64,000 nucleotides of DNA from an uncultured Psychrobacter sp. (GCF_947495825.1 NZ_CANMAH010000006.1:141452-205451), one strand, 5' to 3'. Counted from the stretch's first letter, positions 1-8,676 are shown. Made by a program: numbers and translations. Notes: a model not told the origin generated them from the sequence alone.

Positions 1-534
1 ATCACTTGAAATATGTAGAGGCACGCGCCCTAGTGCTTGAGTAATCGTTTGGATTAGGGTTTTGGCACTTTGCGGCTCACAAATAGCGATATTGCCAACA
101 GGATGGGATTCATGAGGGTAGAGTGCTTCCGTGATAGTCAATCCTAGCATCTCAGCGAGTTTGGCATTATTACCGATGATAGGGTGCGCATCAAGAGGTA
201 GATGATAGCCAATCATAGAGATACCGTGCTGCATCAATTTGCGAATGCGCCGACCTTTCATACCAGTGATAGTTTCAGGCTCACCTTTCCAAAAGTAGCC
301 ATGATGTACCATAATCGCGTCGGCTTTTGCCTCGATAGCAGCATCGATCAAGGCTTCACAAGCAGTAACGCCTGTCACAATACGTTTGATAGGTTGCCCG
401 CCATCTACTTGCAAGCCATTTGGGGCATAGTCTTTAAAGGCGTTTGCAGATAAATAGTCATCGCAAAACTGTGTTAACGCTTGGGCAGTAATCGCTATAT
501 TTAACGAGTCGTTTAATGGGTCTTTGGCTGGCAT
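1..534 (-). CDS. NIF3-like dinuclear metal-centre protein, YbgI/SA1388 type (partial)
   Basis: The frame runs from an ATG at 534 to the left edge without a stop, so only the first 178 codons are present and the C-terminus lies outside the window. The translation begins MPAKDPLNDSLNIAITAQAL and contains the run NGLQVDG and the VHHGYFWKGEP motif, in which the paired histidines supply metal ligands in the NIF3 family. The following GYHLPLDAHPIIGNNAKLAE is also typical of the family. These proteins form toroidal hexamers with a dinuclear metal site, and the substrate is generally unknown. It is divergent from the serine protease at 844. Family assignment is confident; the biochemical role is not. 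Confidence 0.85.
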   Translation of the reverse strand, partial: MPAKDPLNDSLNIAITAQALTQFCDDYLSANAFKDYAPNGLQVDGGQPIKRIVTGVTACEALIDAAIEAKADAIMVHHGYFWKGEPETITGMKGRRIRKLMQHGISMIGYHLPLDAHPIIGNNAKLAEMLGLTITEALYPHESHPVGNIAICEPQSAKTLIQTITQALGRVPLHISSD

Positions 535-843
535 TAGGTGTCCTTATCATGTAAGTTTAGAAGTCGTTGTTTTAGTTAATCAGATAATCGAAGTACATAA
601 ATTTTGTAGTAAACATTTTAGCATGATGTTGCAAATGAGTAGATAAACCCCATAACTGAAATGGTACACGATACGTTACTATTTTAGGGTATGGCCAGTT
701 ATAATTTACATACGTGAGCCTGCTGAATGAAACGCTTTTGACTGATTTTGTGGTAGCTGGTAGTAAACACAAATAGCAAGCATAGATTAGTCATTATCCT
801 ACCGTATTTAACACTGTTTGATTAAATTTATAGAGGTTTATAT
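535..843. other. intergenic region between divergent NIF3-like and protease genes
   Basis: This 309-bp AT-rich stretch separates two divergent genes and must hold both promoters. A TATAAT-like hexamer lies at 700-705 on the plus strand but has no good -35 partner. A GAGG ribosome binding site precedes the protease ATG. I see no convincing gene, RNA or repeat. Confidence 0.4.
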
Positions 844-2196
844 ATGTCGTCATCTCCGAACACCAACAACAAGGCAACGCTATGGAAGTGGTTGCCTTGG
901 GTTTTATTGCTGATAATAGTTGCAGCGTTTGTCTGGTTGTTTATGAGTATGAAGACACCATCAGAGACGACATGGGAGCCACCAAGAACGACAGCGGCTG
1001 AGCAAGAAGCCATAGCACCTGCGTCAGATAAACCTGAACCTATCGCTTCTTATCATAACGCGGTGGCTCGAGCCTCGCAGTCAGTGGTCAATATTTATAC
1101 CACCCAGACGATGGCCGAACATCCTTACATGGATGATCCTGTCTTGCGCCGCTTTTTTGAATTCAATGGCGGACCACAAGGTCAAAGACAGGGACCGACC
1201 AATCTCGGCTCTGGGGTCATCGTATCAGAGGATGGCTATATCGTCACCAATGCCCATGTGATCGAAAAAGCGGATGAGATTACAGTGGCTTTCAACGACG
1301 GACGTAAAAGTCGAGCCAAAGTCATCGGTACCGATCCCGATAGTGATTTGGCCGTGATTAAAGTCGATATGACAGGGCTTACGCCGCTTGGCTTTCGTGA
1401 AAAACCTAGTCGCGTTGGTGATTTAGCATTAGCTATCGGTAATCCGTTTGGTGTCGGTCAGACTGTCACCCAAGGGATCATTTCAGCGACTGGTCGTACG
1501 GGTCTTGGGGTCAATAAGTTTGAAGACTTTATCCAGACAGATGCCGCTATCAATCCAGGTAATTCAGGCGGGGCACTTGTCGATGCTCGTGGTGAGCTGG
1601 TCGGTATCAATACAGTGATCTTTTCGCGCTCTGGTGGCTCGATGGGGATTGGCTTTGCTATTCCAACCGCTATCGTTGAGCAGGTTATGAATGCCCTTAT
1701 TAAAGATGGTAAAGTCAGTCGCGGCTGGCTAGGTATCGAGATCCAATCACAACTACGTGACCCAACTCGCCTTGAGACCTCGACAGGGGTAGAAGTCTTA
1801 AATGTCGTCGCTCAAGGTCCTGCTGCCAAAAGTGGGCTAAGAACCGGTGATATTATTTTGACCATCGATGGTGTCGAGATGACGGATGCCAATACTTTAA
1901 TCCAGTATGTAGCGCGTAAGGCACCAACGACTGAGCTAAACGCTCAAGTACTGCGCAATGGCCAAAATAAGCAAGTTAAGATTATGCTCGAAGAGCGTCC
2001 TGTTCAAGAAGTCGTAGAAGTTCAGACACCTAGAATCTTGCACGATGACAGATTAAACGGTCAAGGCGGTACAGGGGCTCAAGGTGAAGAGCATTACTAT
2101 GATGATCCAGATGCGCCTATGATGTCAGAAGAAGAACGCAACCGTATGCGTGAAGAGCTGTTAAAACTGTTTGAGCAAGACACTGCGCCGCAATAA
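844..2196 (+). CDS. membrane-anchored Do-type serine protease with one PDZ domain (DegS/AlgW-like)
   Basis: This is a periplasmic trypsin-like protease of the DegP/DegS group (450 aa). Residues 16-34 form one N-terminal membrane segment with no obvious cleavage site, so it is probably anchored in the inner membrane. The catalytic triad is visible as TNAHVI (H138), DSDLAVIK (D168) and GNSGGA (S241). A single PDZ domain follows at about residues 290-385, with GWLGIEI, GPAAKSGLRTGD and a downstream beta hairpin. One PDZ plus a membrane anchor points to the DegS/AlgW class, which cleaves anti-sigma factors of envelope stress, rather than to soluble DegP with two PDZ domains. The last 60 residues are acidic and have no counterpart in DegS. 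A GAGG ribosome binding site precedes the ATG. The protease call is very secure; the substrate is inferred. Confidence 0.9.
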   Translation: MSSSPNTNNKATLWKWLPWVLLLIIVAAFVWLFMSMKTPSETTWEPPRTTAAEQEAIAPASDKPEPIASYHNAVARASQSVVNIYTTQTMAEHPYMDDPVLRRFFEFNGGPQGQRQGPTNLGSGVIVSEDGYIVTNAHVIEKADEITVAFNDGRKSRAKVIGTDPDSDLAVIKVDMTGLTPLGFREKPSRVGDLALAIGNPFGVGQTVTQGIISATGRTGLGVNKFEDFIQTDAAINPGNSGGALVDARGELVGINTVIFSRSGGSMGIGFAIPTAIVEQVMNALIKDGKVSRGWLGIEIQSQLRDPTRLETSTGVEVLNVVAQGPAAKSGLRTGDIILTIDGVEMTDANTLIQYVARKAPTTELNAQVLRNGQNKQVKIMLEERPVQEVVEVQTPRILHDDRLNGQGGTGAQGEEHYYDDPDAPMMSEEERNRMREELLKLFEQDTAPQ

Positions 2197-2221
2197 GCAA
2201 GACAGACATAGCTATTAATAT

Positions 2222-2258
2222 AAAAGCGCGCTATCTTATCTAAGGTAGCGCGCTTTTT
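2222..2258. terminator. bidirectional rho-independent terminator
   Basis: A perfect 9-bp stem, AGCGCGCTA (2225-2233) with TAGCGCGCT (2246-2254), is flanked by A and T runs. It sits between the convergent protease and ferredoxin genes and can serve both. Confidence 0.85.
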
Positions 2259-2289
2259 GTTGAGTGCTTTTATTTTAATAAACGAGTGA

Positions 2290-2556
2290 TTACTTCACGA
2301 TAGGCTCATGATTGATATAAATGACGCCTTGCACACGGCAACAGCAAGGCAAGATTTCATCTTCTTCGATCATAGCAAGCGGTGCAAACGGATAGTCAAC
2401 TACATGTGAGCTGGCTATACGCTTGACTCGGCAGCTACCGCAATAACCTTCACGGCATTGATAATTGACCTCGTGCCCTGTACGCAGCAGCCCATCGAGC
2501 AAGCTTTCATCATCATGCAAATAAAACTGTTTTTTACTGGTCATTACCCAAGTCAT
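2290..2556 (-). CDS. [2Fe-2S] ferredoxin, YfaE-like (ribonucleotide reductase maintenance)
   Basis: This is a plant-type ferredoxin of 88 aa. The cluster ligands are seen as CREGYCGSC (C-x4-C-x2-C), with the fourth cysteine in ILPCCCR near residue 72. In E. coli the equivalent YfaE is encoded next to nrdB and supplies electrons and iron to rebuild the diferric-tyrosyl radical of NrdB. Here it follows nrdB on the same strand after about 110 bp, which supports the same job. The first in-frame start gives MTWVMTSKK, and an internal ATG four codons later is an alternative. Length and motif match the short YfaE type. Confidence 0.9.
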   Translation of the reverse strand: MTWVMTSKKQFYLHDDESLLDGLLRTGHEVNYQCREGYCGSCRVKRIASSHVVDYPFAPLAMIEEDEILPCCCRVQGVIYINHEPIVK

Positions 2557-2669
2557 AGTCTATCCCAGTAGTACTTTATTAACACTATATCCATCTATTT
2601 AGAACGTATTTTATCCTTAAGACGTAGAGTTACCTTTAAGCTCAAAGTCATTTAAAGCTCAAAACTATC

Positions 2670-3803
2670 TTAAAGCTCAAAGTCATCAAAGTCGCTTTCT
2701 GATAGATCCGAATCAATCTGCCCGACTAAGTACGAGCTGATCTCTGTCTCTTGCGGGGCAACCTGTACGTTATCAGACGACAACCATGTGTTGATCCATG
2801 GAATTGGATTGGACTTTGAGTTTGGGAACGCTGATGGCAAGCCAACCGCTTCCATACGTAAATTAGTAATATATTCGATATATTGACAAAGGATGTCTTT
2901 ATTTAGGCCAATCATCGAGCCGTCTTTAAACAGATAGCTGGCCCATTCTTTTTCTTGCTCGGCCGCCTTACGGAATATCTCTACACTTTCATCATAGCAC
3001 TCGCTTGCAATCTCGACCATCTCAGGATCGTCTTTGCCGTTGCGCATTAAGTTGAGCATGTGCTGCGTGCCAGTTAGATGTAGCGCCTCATCACGAGCGA
3101 TAAGCTTGATAATTTTGGCATTACCTTCCATCAATTTGCGCTCAGCAAAGGCAAACGAGCAGGCAAACGACACATAAAAGCGAATGGCTTCTAAGACGTT
3201 GACCGCCATGATGCACAGGTACATCTGTTTTTTGAGCGATTTCAAATCAACGGTGACTTGCTCGCCATTGATATTATGCGTACCTGGACCGTACAAGCTA
3301 TATAGCTGCGAGTTACGGTACAGCTCATCATAGTATTTGGCAATGTCGGACGCACGTTCCAAAATGTGCTCATTTTGCATAATGTCATCAAAGATAATAT
3401 TTGGGTCATTGACGATATTGCGAATGATATGGGTATAGCTGCGCGAGTGAATGGTCTCGGAGAACGACCACGTCTCAATCCACGTCTCAAGCTCAGGGAT
3501 AGACACCAGTGGCAGTAGCACCACGTTTGGACTACGACCTTGGATAGAGTCGAGTAAGGTCTGATACTTGAGGTTGCTCAAAAATATGTGCTGCTCATGC
3601 GAGGACAGATTGCTAAAGTCGATACGATCGCGTGACACATCAACTTCTTCTGGACGCCAAAAAAACGATAGCTGCTTTTCAATCAATTGCTCAAAGATTG
3701 GGTGCTTTTGTTGGTCATAGCGCGCTACGTTGACGGGCTGACCAAAGAACATCGGCTCTTTTAGCGCATTGTTTGGCGTTTGAGAAAAAATCGAGTAAGT
3801 CAT
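2670..3803 (-). CDS. nrdB: class Ia ribonucleoside-diphosphate reductase, beta subunit
   Basis: This is the small, radical-bearing subunit that works with NrdA to reduce ribonucleoside diphosphates to dNDPs. It is 377 aa, the usual length, and nearly collinear with E. coli NrdB. Diiron ligands are visible at D85 ([10 protein letters not shown]), E116 and H119 (SETIHSRSY) and in the [14 protein letters not shown] segment. The radical tyrosine is Y123 in SRSYTHI. The C-terminus [20 protein letters not shown] matches the tail that docks into NrdA. Unlike the usual adjacent nrdA-nrdB arrangement, about 2.4 kb containing a reverse transcriptase and a small gene lies between the two subunits. The overlapping 3242-3490 frame is a shadow. 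Confidence 0.98.
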   Translation of the reverse strand: MTYSIFSQTPNNALKEPMFFGQPVNVARYDQQKHPIFEQLIEKQLSFFWRPEEVDVSRDRIDFSNLSSHEQHIFLSNLKYQTLLDSIQGRSPNVVLLPLVSIPELETWIETWSFSETIHSRSYTHIIRNIVNDPNIIFDDIMQNEHILERASDIAKYYDELYRNSQLYSLYGPGTHNINGEQVTVDLKSLKKQMYLCIMAVNVLEAIRFYVSFACSFAFAERKLMEGNAKIIKLIARDEALHLTGTQHMLNLMRNGKDDPEMVEIASECYDESVEIFRKAAEQEKEWASYLFKDGSMIGLNKDILCQYIEYITNLRMEAVGLPSAFPNSKSNPIPWINTWLSSDNVQVAPQETEISSYLVGQIDSDLSESDFDDFEL

Positions 3804-3900
3804 GGGACTGCCTTTATAAGTGTTACGGTTATTAATTTATATGGGTTTGACTGGTTTTGATCTGATGCTATGACACATTTTTGGATTATAGCGTTTTAGC

Positions 3901-4287
3901 TTAGAGGTTCTCTAGAGATATCTGTGTCGCTTCTTGTCCATCGTTCATATAAGCTTTAAAAATCTCACTCAGCTCACTATCATCGAGTGCTTCTAATTCA
4001 TCGAGCGCGCTTTTGCGTAGGGTACTCACATCCGATTCTTCCGCTATTTTTGTGTCTTTTTTAGCCGCTTTTGATGCTGGTTTTTTGGCTGCTTTTGCCA
4101 CGCTTTTTTTGGTGATGGCTGCTTTTGGTGCTTCATCTGCACTTAACTGCTGACGCACCTCTGCAATATCAACCTCGACTTGTACGATGTGTGAGCTACC
4201 ATCGTTTAGGTCTGAAAATACGTTTGGGATAAACAAACCACCGTCTTTTATGATTGCGGTATATTGCACGTCTATGACCTCCGTCAT
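3901..4287 (-). CDS. hypothetical Lys/Ala-rich protein between nrdB and the reverse transcriptase
   Basis: I do not recognise this 128-aa protein. Residues 1-45 (MTEVIDVQYTAIIKDGGLFI and on) look like a small beta domain with a YTAIIKDGGLFIP strand pattern. Residues 58-80 are a basic AKKPASKAAKK-type low-complexity linker resembling the tails of DNA-binding proteins. The C-terminal 45 residues are an acidic helix rich in D, E and L (ELEALDDSELSEIFKAYM). It is on the same strand as nrdA, the reverse transcriptase and nrdB, about 97 bp upstream of nrdB, so it may be co-transcribed. It could be an antitoxin-like or nucleic-acid-binding accessory protein, or an unrelated lineage-specific protein. 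The coding call rests on the clean frame and good start; function is unknown. Confidence 0.6.
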   Translation of the reverse strand: MTEVIDVQYTAIIKDGGLFIPNVFSDLNDGSSHIVQVEVDIAEVRQQLSADEAPKAAITKKSVAKAAKKPASKAAKKDTKIAEESDVSTLRKSALDELEALDDSELSEIFKAYMNDGQEATQISLENL

Positions 4288-4384
4288 TTTTATGTTGTCT
4301 GTGTTCTAATTATAACAGTAGCCAATCCCGCCTACCGCTTGTATCTGCTTAATCGCCATTATCATCAGCAGGATAGTTGCTACA

Positions 4385-4435
4385 GAATTTGCGAAAATGC
4401 AAATTCTCTTGCGCTCGGACGAAGCATTGCTTCGT
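4385..4435. repeat. two tandem hairpins (candidate structured RNA or repeat remnant)
   Basis: Hairpin 1 is GAATTTGC (4385-4392) with GCAAATTC (4399-4406) around a 6-nt loop. Hairpin 2 is ACGAAGCA (4419-4426) with TGCTTCGT (4428-4435), a near-perfect palindrome. Both arm pairs are exact. They lie in the 3' flank of the reverse transcriptase gene. Confidence 0.55.
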
Positions 4436-4515
4436 TATTTCCTCGCTCAGGACTAAATGACCATGTTAGGGCGTCTTTCTTTTTTCTTAGCGACCTTGCT
4501 ATTTGAGTTTATTTT

Positions 4516-4581
4516 GTAGGGTGCGTCTCGCGCACCTTTAAATATAAGTTCTATATCATCGGTGTGCTGAGCGCACCCTAC
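4516..4581. repeat. REPIN/MITE-like inverted repeat with GTAGGGTGCG ends
   Basis: GTAGGGTGCG (4516-4525) is repeated in inverted orientation as CGCACCCTAC (4572-4581). Internal CGCACC- and GGTGTG-type sub-repeats make each end a small palindrome of its own. The whole is 66 bp. GTAGGGTGCG...CGCACC ends are a common form of dispersed REP-like palindrome in bacterial genomes. It ends 15 bp from the reverse transcriptase stop codon and may mark an insertion boundary. Confidence 0.6.
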
Positions 4582-4596
4582 AACTTAAATTATCTA

Positions 4597-6117
4597 TCAA
4601 ATGTCTTTCACCCATTTTGCTACCCATTTCTCAATAGATGAAGATGAGTTTTTCTGTATAAAACTTAGCCAGTGTTTTCTCTCATCTTTAGGTAGGATTT
4701 GTGCCGCTCTAATAACAGCTAGTTTTTCCTTATTATTAAAATTTTGTATTTCGTCCTTTTTATTTCTTATCCATGATAACTTATTTAGTTTTATAGCTGC
4801 TTTCGATTGACAATTGATGCTGGTGTTTGCAAATACAAAAACCTCAATTTGCGGTATCTTAAGAATTTCTATATTTCGAGATATGTACCACTCGAACCAT
4901 GTTTTTACAAGATTTCGCTGCATAAATGAAGAAGTTGATAATCCTATAATTTCATTTTTCCACTTGTCAATGAAGTTAGTATCACTTACTTTGTCTAGAT
5001 ATAGGAAAACATCATTCACTACAGGTAGAAATAAATTGAAATTATCAAAGATAACCTGTGCTGATTTTTCTATTTTATGTTTCTTTGACTTTCTAATAAA
5101 GTATCTAGCTATTCCTAAGTCCAGATGCTCATTATCTAGTATTCTTTGAGAAACCAAGTCGATTTGCTCTTCAAAAGAGTGATTTTCGTCTAGAAACGGA
5201 TTATCCATTTCTTCAAACTGCTCAGAATAAGGATTGAATACTTCAATTTTTCTTATAATTTCTTGCTTTTCAATTTCATAACTATTGAACATAACTTTGT
5301 TAATATATTCTTTACTTCCCATAATACCTGTTTTATCAGTAGCTATGGTCAATCTATGGCTCTTGTAAAGATACAACGTTAAATTTTCTAATACTGAGGT
5401 GAGTTTTTCTTTATTATTTGAGAATATTCTATAGTCATCTACATATCTTGTATGTTTAATATTTTGGCCAATTAGATATTCATCTATATCTAGTAGAATG
5501 GCTTCAGCCATCAGTACACTGGCAGCAGGGCCTACGGGGATACCTTGAGAAGTTTTCCCATTCAAGGTAGATAAAAAGTACTCAACATCTTCAGCCACTT
5601 TTTCTAAAGTATGATCAGCATAAGAAATAGCGTTACACAGTCTATGGAGATAGATTTGATTATAAAAATCTGTTATATCAGTATAAAGAACATAATCAAA
5701 CTCAGAAGCCAAACTTTGAGATTTATCTATATATTCCTGAAATCCATTACCATTCGAAAAAAAACTACCATTCTTAATTTCTATTCTATATGAACAAGCT
5801 ACTTTAGATTCTTTTGGAACTCTCTTATTCTCAATAGCTTCTGCCACTGTATAGGCTAAACTTATATATATTAAAGTTTCTATTGCGTCTAGCTGTTGAA
5901 CTACACGGAATCCACCTTTAGGCTTGGTCGAAGTAGATGTCGTAGGACTATTAAAAGACATGCTTTTAATACTAGTAGACATTAGTTCTTTTTTTACTTC
6001 GTCCCATGAATGCCATAAAGCTTCATATTCTTCTAGTTTCGGGAAGAAGTCAGAATCATAATATTTTTCTATATGTTCTCTGGCGAATTCTAAAGATTGA
6101 TCAGATAGAAAGCTCAT
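4597..6117 (-). CDS. reverse transcriptase of unknown-group/defence (UG/DRT-like) type
   Basis: This is a 506-aa RNA-directed DNA polymerase. The palm motifs are intact: VLYTDITDFYNQI (first catalytic aspartate D147), SQGIPVGPAAS (191-200) and TRYVDDYRIF (YVDD at 225-228, with D227 and D228). LTIATDKTGIM follows, as in Abi/UG reverse transcriptases. About 250 residues after the palm are helical and charged, with no endonuclease, maturase or nitrilase motif. I do not see the VTG motif of retron enzymes or the maturase X/HNH regions of group II introns. This fits the stand-alone UG/DRT antiphage polymerases, but I cannot assign the class. The gene is far more AT-rich than its neighbours and sits between nrdA and nrdB on the same strand, with only 103 bp after nrdA. 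Acquisition by transfer is likely. Confidence 0.88.
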   Translation of the reverse strand: MSFLSDQSLEFAREHIEKYYDSDFFPKLEEYEALWHSWDEVKKELMSTSIKSMSFNSPTTSTSTKPKGGFRVVQQLDAIETLIYISLAYTVAEAIENKRVPKESKVACSYRIEIKNGSFFSNGNGFQEYIDKSQSLASEFDYVLYTDITDFYNQIYLHRLCNAISYADHTLEKVAEDVEYFLSTLNGKTSQGIPVGPAASVLMAEAILLDIDEYLIGQNIKHTRYVDDYRIFSNNKEKLTSVLENLTLYLYKSHRLTIATDKTGIMGSKEYINKVMFNSYEIEKQEIIRKIEVFNPYSEQFEEMDNPFLDENHSFEEQIDLVSQRILDNEHLDLGIARYFIRKSKKHKIEKSAQVIFDNFNLFLPVVNDVFLYLDKVSDTNFIDKWKNEIIGLSTSSFMQRNLVKTWFEWYISRNIEILKIPQIEVFVFANTSINCQSKAAIKLNKLSWIRNKKDEIQNFNNKEKLAVIRAAQILPKDERKHWLSFIQKNSSSSIEKWVAKWVKDI

Positions 6118-6220
6118 TTGATATGTCTCTGATATTGTTACTGATGATATAAAATAGCTAAGACTACAATAAGTAAACAGCGAGCTTAACTAAAAAGCCA
6201 AACCCGCCATCCATCAGAGC

Positions 6221-8497
6221 TTAAATCTTACAAGCCCCGCCAGCACAATCATCTTCCATATCCGCTTGGGCATCGTTCGCACCATCACGAGTGTTGTGGT
6301 AGTACAACGTCTTCACACCCATTTTATAAGCGTTTAGCAAGTCTTTTAGCAATATCTTCATCGGTACACGGCCACCTGCATAACGAACAGGATCGTAGTT
6401 AGTGTTGGCAGAGATACTTTGATCGACGAACTTCTGCATGATAGCGACCAGCTTTAGGTAACCATCATTGTTTGGCATTTGCCATAGTAGCTCGTACTGA
6501 TCTTTTAGGGTAGCAATCTCAGGTACGACTTGCTTTAAGATGCCGTCTTTTGACGCTTTGATAGAGACCAGACCACGTGGTGGCTCAATACCGTTGGTCG
6601 CGTTGGCGATCTGACTAGAGGTCTCAGACGGCATCAAGGCGGTTAGGGTAGAGTTGCGTAGACCGTGCTCAGTGATCTCGCCGCGTAGCGTTTCCCAATC
6701 GAGATGTAGCGGCTCTTGGCAGATTTTATCCAAGTCGGCTTTGTACGTATCAATCGGCAAGATGCCTTGTGAGTACGTAGTTTCATTGAACGCAGGACAA
6801 GCGCCTTGCTCTTTTGCCAATTTGTTTGAGGCTTTTAAGAGATAAAATTGCAACGCTTCAAACGTCTGATGGGTCAGACCAAGCGCGCTGTCGTCAGAGT
6901 AGCGTGCGCCATTCTTAGCCAAGTAGTAAGCATAGTTGATTACGCCCACACCAAGCGTACGGCGACGCATGCTGCCGTTTTGAGCGGCTTTAACTGGATA
7001 GTCTTGGTAGTCGAGCAGGGCGTCAAGCGCACGGACGATTAGCTCAGCTGGCTCTTCGATATCGCTGACGTTTTCGACCTTACCCAAGTTGACCGCTGAT
7101 AGCGTACAAAGGGCGATTTCGCCTTCTTCGTCATTGATGTTATCCAGTGGCTTAGTCGGTAGCGCGATTTCCATACATAGGTTTGACTGGCGAATCGGCG
7201 CAATGGCCGCGTCAAATGGGCTATGGGTGTTGCAATGATCGACGTTTTGGATATAGATACGACCTGTGCTGGCGCGCTCTTGCATCATTAGGCTGAACAA
7301 ATCAGCAGCTGGGATTTGACGGCTACGGATGTTAGGATCATTTTCGTACTTGGTATATAGCTCTTCGAATTTGTCTTGGTCTTCAAAGAACGCATCATAT
7401 AGGCCTGGCGTGTCACTTGGTGAAAATAGCGAGATGTCTTGCCCTTTGATGAGGCGCGTGTACATCGTTTTGTTTAATTGTACGCCGTAGTCCATATGAC
7501 GGACACGGTTGTCTTCGACGCCGCGGTTGTTTTTGAGTACCAGTAATGACTCAACTTCCAAATGCCATAATGGGTAAAATAGGGTCGCAGCACCGCCACG
7601 GACGCCCCCTTGTGAGCAACATTTCACCGCTGTTTGGAACAGTTTATAAAATGGGATACAGCCAGTGTGCTGCGCTTCACCGCCACGGATAGGGCTACCA
7701 AGGGCGCGGATACGACCTGCGTTGATGCCGATACCAGCGCGCTGTGATACATAGCGTACGATGGCGCTGGTGGTCGCGTTGATTGAGTCTAGGCTGTCAC
7801 CACATTCGATCAGTACGCACGAGCTAAACTGGCGCGATGGCGTACGTACACCCGACATGATAGGCGTCGGTAGGGAAATCTTAAACTGTGAGGTCGCATC
7901 ATAAAAGCGTTTGACATAGCTTAAGCGGCTGGCCTTGTCGTAGTTGGCAAACAGGCACATACCGACCAGCATATACAAAAATTGCGGGCTTTCATAAACG
8001 CGCTTGGTGACGCGATCTTGTACGAGGTACTTGCCTGCCATTTGCTCAACCGCTGCATAGGCAAGGTTCATATCACGCCAGTGGTCAAGGTATTCTTCTA
8101 GCTCATCAAATTCTGCACGGCTGTAGTCCGCTAGGATATGCTCATCATATTTGCCAGCGTCGGTTAGCGTTTTGACGTGATCATACAGGTGCGGCGGCTC
8201 AAACTGGTTATAAGCAATCTTACGCAGATGGAAGATCGCCAAGCGCGCGGCGAGATATTGATAGTCAGGCGTGTCCTCTGAGATGAGGTCGGCGGCTGAT
8301 TTGATAATGGTTTCGTGAATATCACGAGTCTTGATACCTTCATAGAACTGGATATGGGATTTTAATTCAACTTGCGATACCGACACATTGTCCAAGCCAT
8401 CAGCCGCCCACGCTATTACCTTATGAATTTTGTCTAAATTAATAGGCTCTAAACGTCCATCACGTTTGGTTACTTGGATTTTATCAATATGTGTCAT
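6221..8497 (-). CDS. nrdA: class Ia ribonucleoside-diphosphate reductase, alpha subunit
   Basis: This is the catalytic subunit of aerobic ribonucleotide reductase (758 aa, nearly the E. coli length). An ATP-cone allosteric domain occupies about residues 1-95 (KRDGRLEPINLDKIHKVIAW). The active site is recognisable: SSCVLIECGD (C227, redox cysteine), NLCMEIALPT (Asn, thiyl-radical Cys and Glu) and CTLSAVNLGK (partner cysteine). The tail DDCAGGACKI carries the cysteine pair that is re-reduced by thioredoxin or glutaredoxin. It is the first gene of the cluster that continues with the reverse transcriptase, the 128-aa protein, nrdB and the ferredoxin. Several palindromes lie upstream in 8600-8750 and could be operators. 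Confidence 0.98.
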   Translation of the reverse strand: MTHIDKIQVTKRDGRLEPINLDKIHKVIAWAADGLDNVSVSQVELKSHIQFYEGIKTRDIHETIIKSAADLISEDTPDYQYLAARLAIFHLRKIAYNQFEPPHLYDHVKTLTDAGKYDEHILADYSRAEFDELEEYLDHWRDMNLAYAAVEQMAGKYLVQDRVTKRVYESPQFLYMLVGMCLFANYDKASRLSYVKRFYDATSQFKISLPTPIMSGVRTPSRQFSSCVLIECGDSLDSINATTSAIVRYVSQRAGIGINAGRIRALGSPIRGGEAQHTGCIPFYKLFQTAVKCCSQGGVRGGAATLFYPLWHLEVESLLVLKNNRGVEDNRVRHMDYGVQLNKTMYTRLIKGQDISLFSPSDTPGLYDAFFEDQDKFEELYTKYENDPNIRSRQIPAADLFSLMMQERASTGRIYIQNVDHCNTHSPFDAAIAPIRQSNLCMEIALPTKPLDNINDEEGEIALCTLSAVNLGKVENVSDIEEPAELIVRALDALLDYQDYPVKAAQNGSMRRRTLGVGVINYAYYLAKNGARYSDDSALGLTHQTFEALQFYLLKASNKLAKEQGACPAFNETTYSQGILPIDTYKADLDKICQEPLHLDWETLRGEITEHGLRNSTLTALMPSETSSQIANATNGIEPPRGLVSIKASKDGILKQVVPEIATLKDQYELLWQMPNNDGYLKLVAIMQKFVDQSISANTNYDPVRYAGGRVPMKILLKDLLNAYKMGVKTLYYHNTRDGANDAQADMEDDCAGGACKI

Positions 8498-8676
8498 GTT
8501 AGCCTCTATTTTGATTGCTTATAGTGATGCTGCGCGCCAAAGGAGCGGCAGACATTCTTTATGACGCGATTGTAGTCGATGGTAGCAGCAGTTTTTTGGC
8601 AACAAGCAGCCACTACCCATAGTGATAGCAAAGATCACTGAGTACTACATGTAGCGTTTTTCTTAATCGGTAGGCA

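Larger units (their letters stand above)
4288..4596. other. structured non-coding segment downstream of the reverse transcriptase gene
   Basis: This 309-bp gap holds two compact hairpins (4385-4406 and 4419-4435) and a longer inverted repeat (4516-4581), listed separately. A plus-strand open frame at 4264-4506 runs through the hairpins, has no homology I recognise and is antisense to the cluster, so I do not call it a gene. The density of secondary structure next to a reverse transcriptase makes an RNA gene worth considering, but a decayed repeat element is equally compatible. Confidence 0.4.

Noticed and set aside
4264..4506. 80-aa plus-strand open frame in the gap between the 128-aa gene and the RT
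   Set aside because: It runs through exact hairpins, is antisense to the cluster and has no recognisable fold or good ribosome binding site.
4597..6117. RT as a retron or group II intron maturase
   Set aside because: I see no VTG motif or msr/msd-like inverted repeats upstream (only 103 bp), and no maturase X or HNH endonuclease domain.
8621..8639. AGTGAT-N7-ATCACT inverted repeat as a separate operator
   Set aside because: Arms of six bases in an AT-rich region arise by chance; I mention it only within the intergenic entry.
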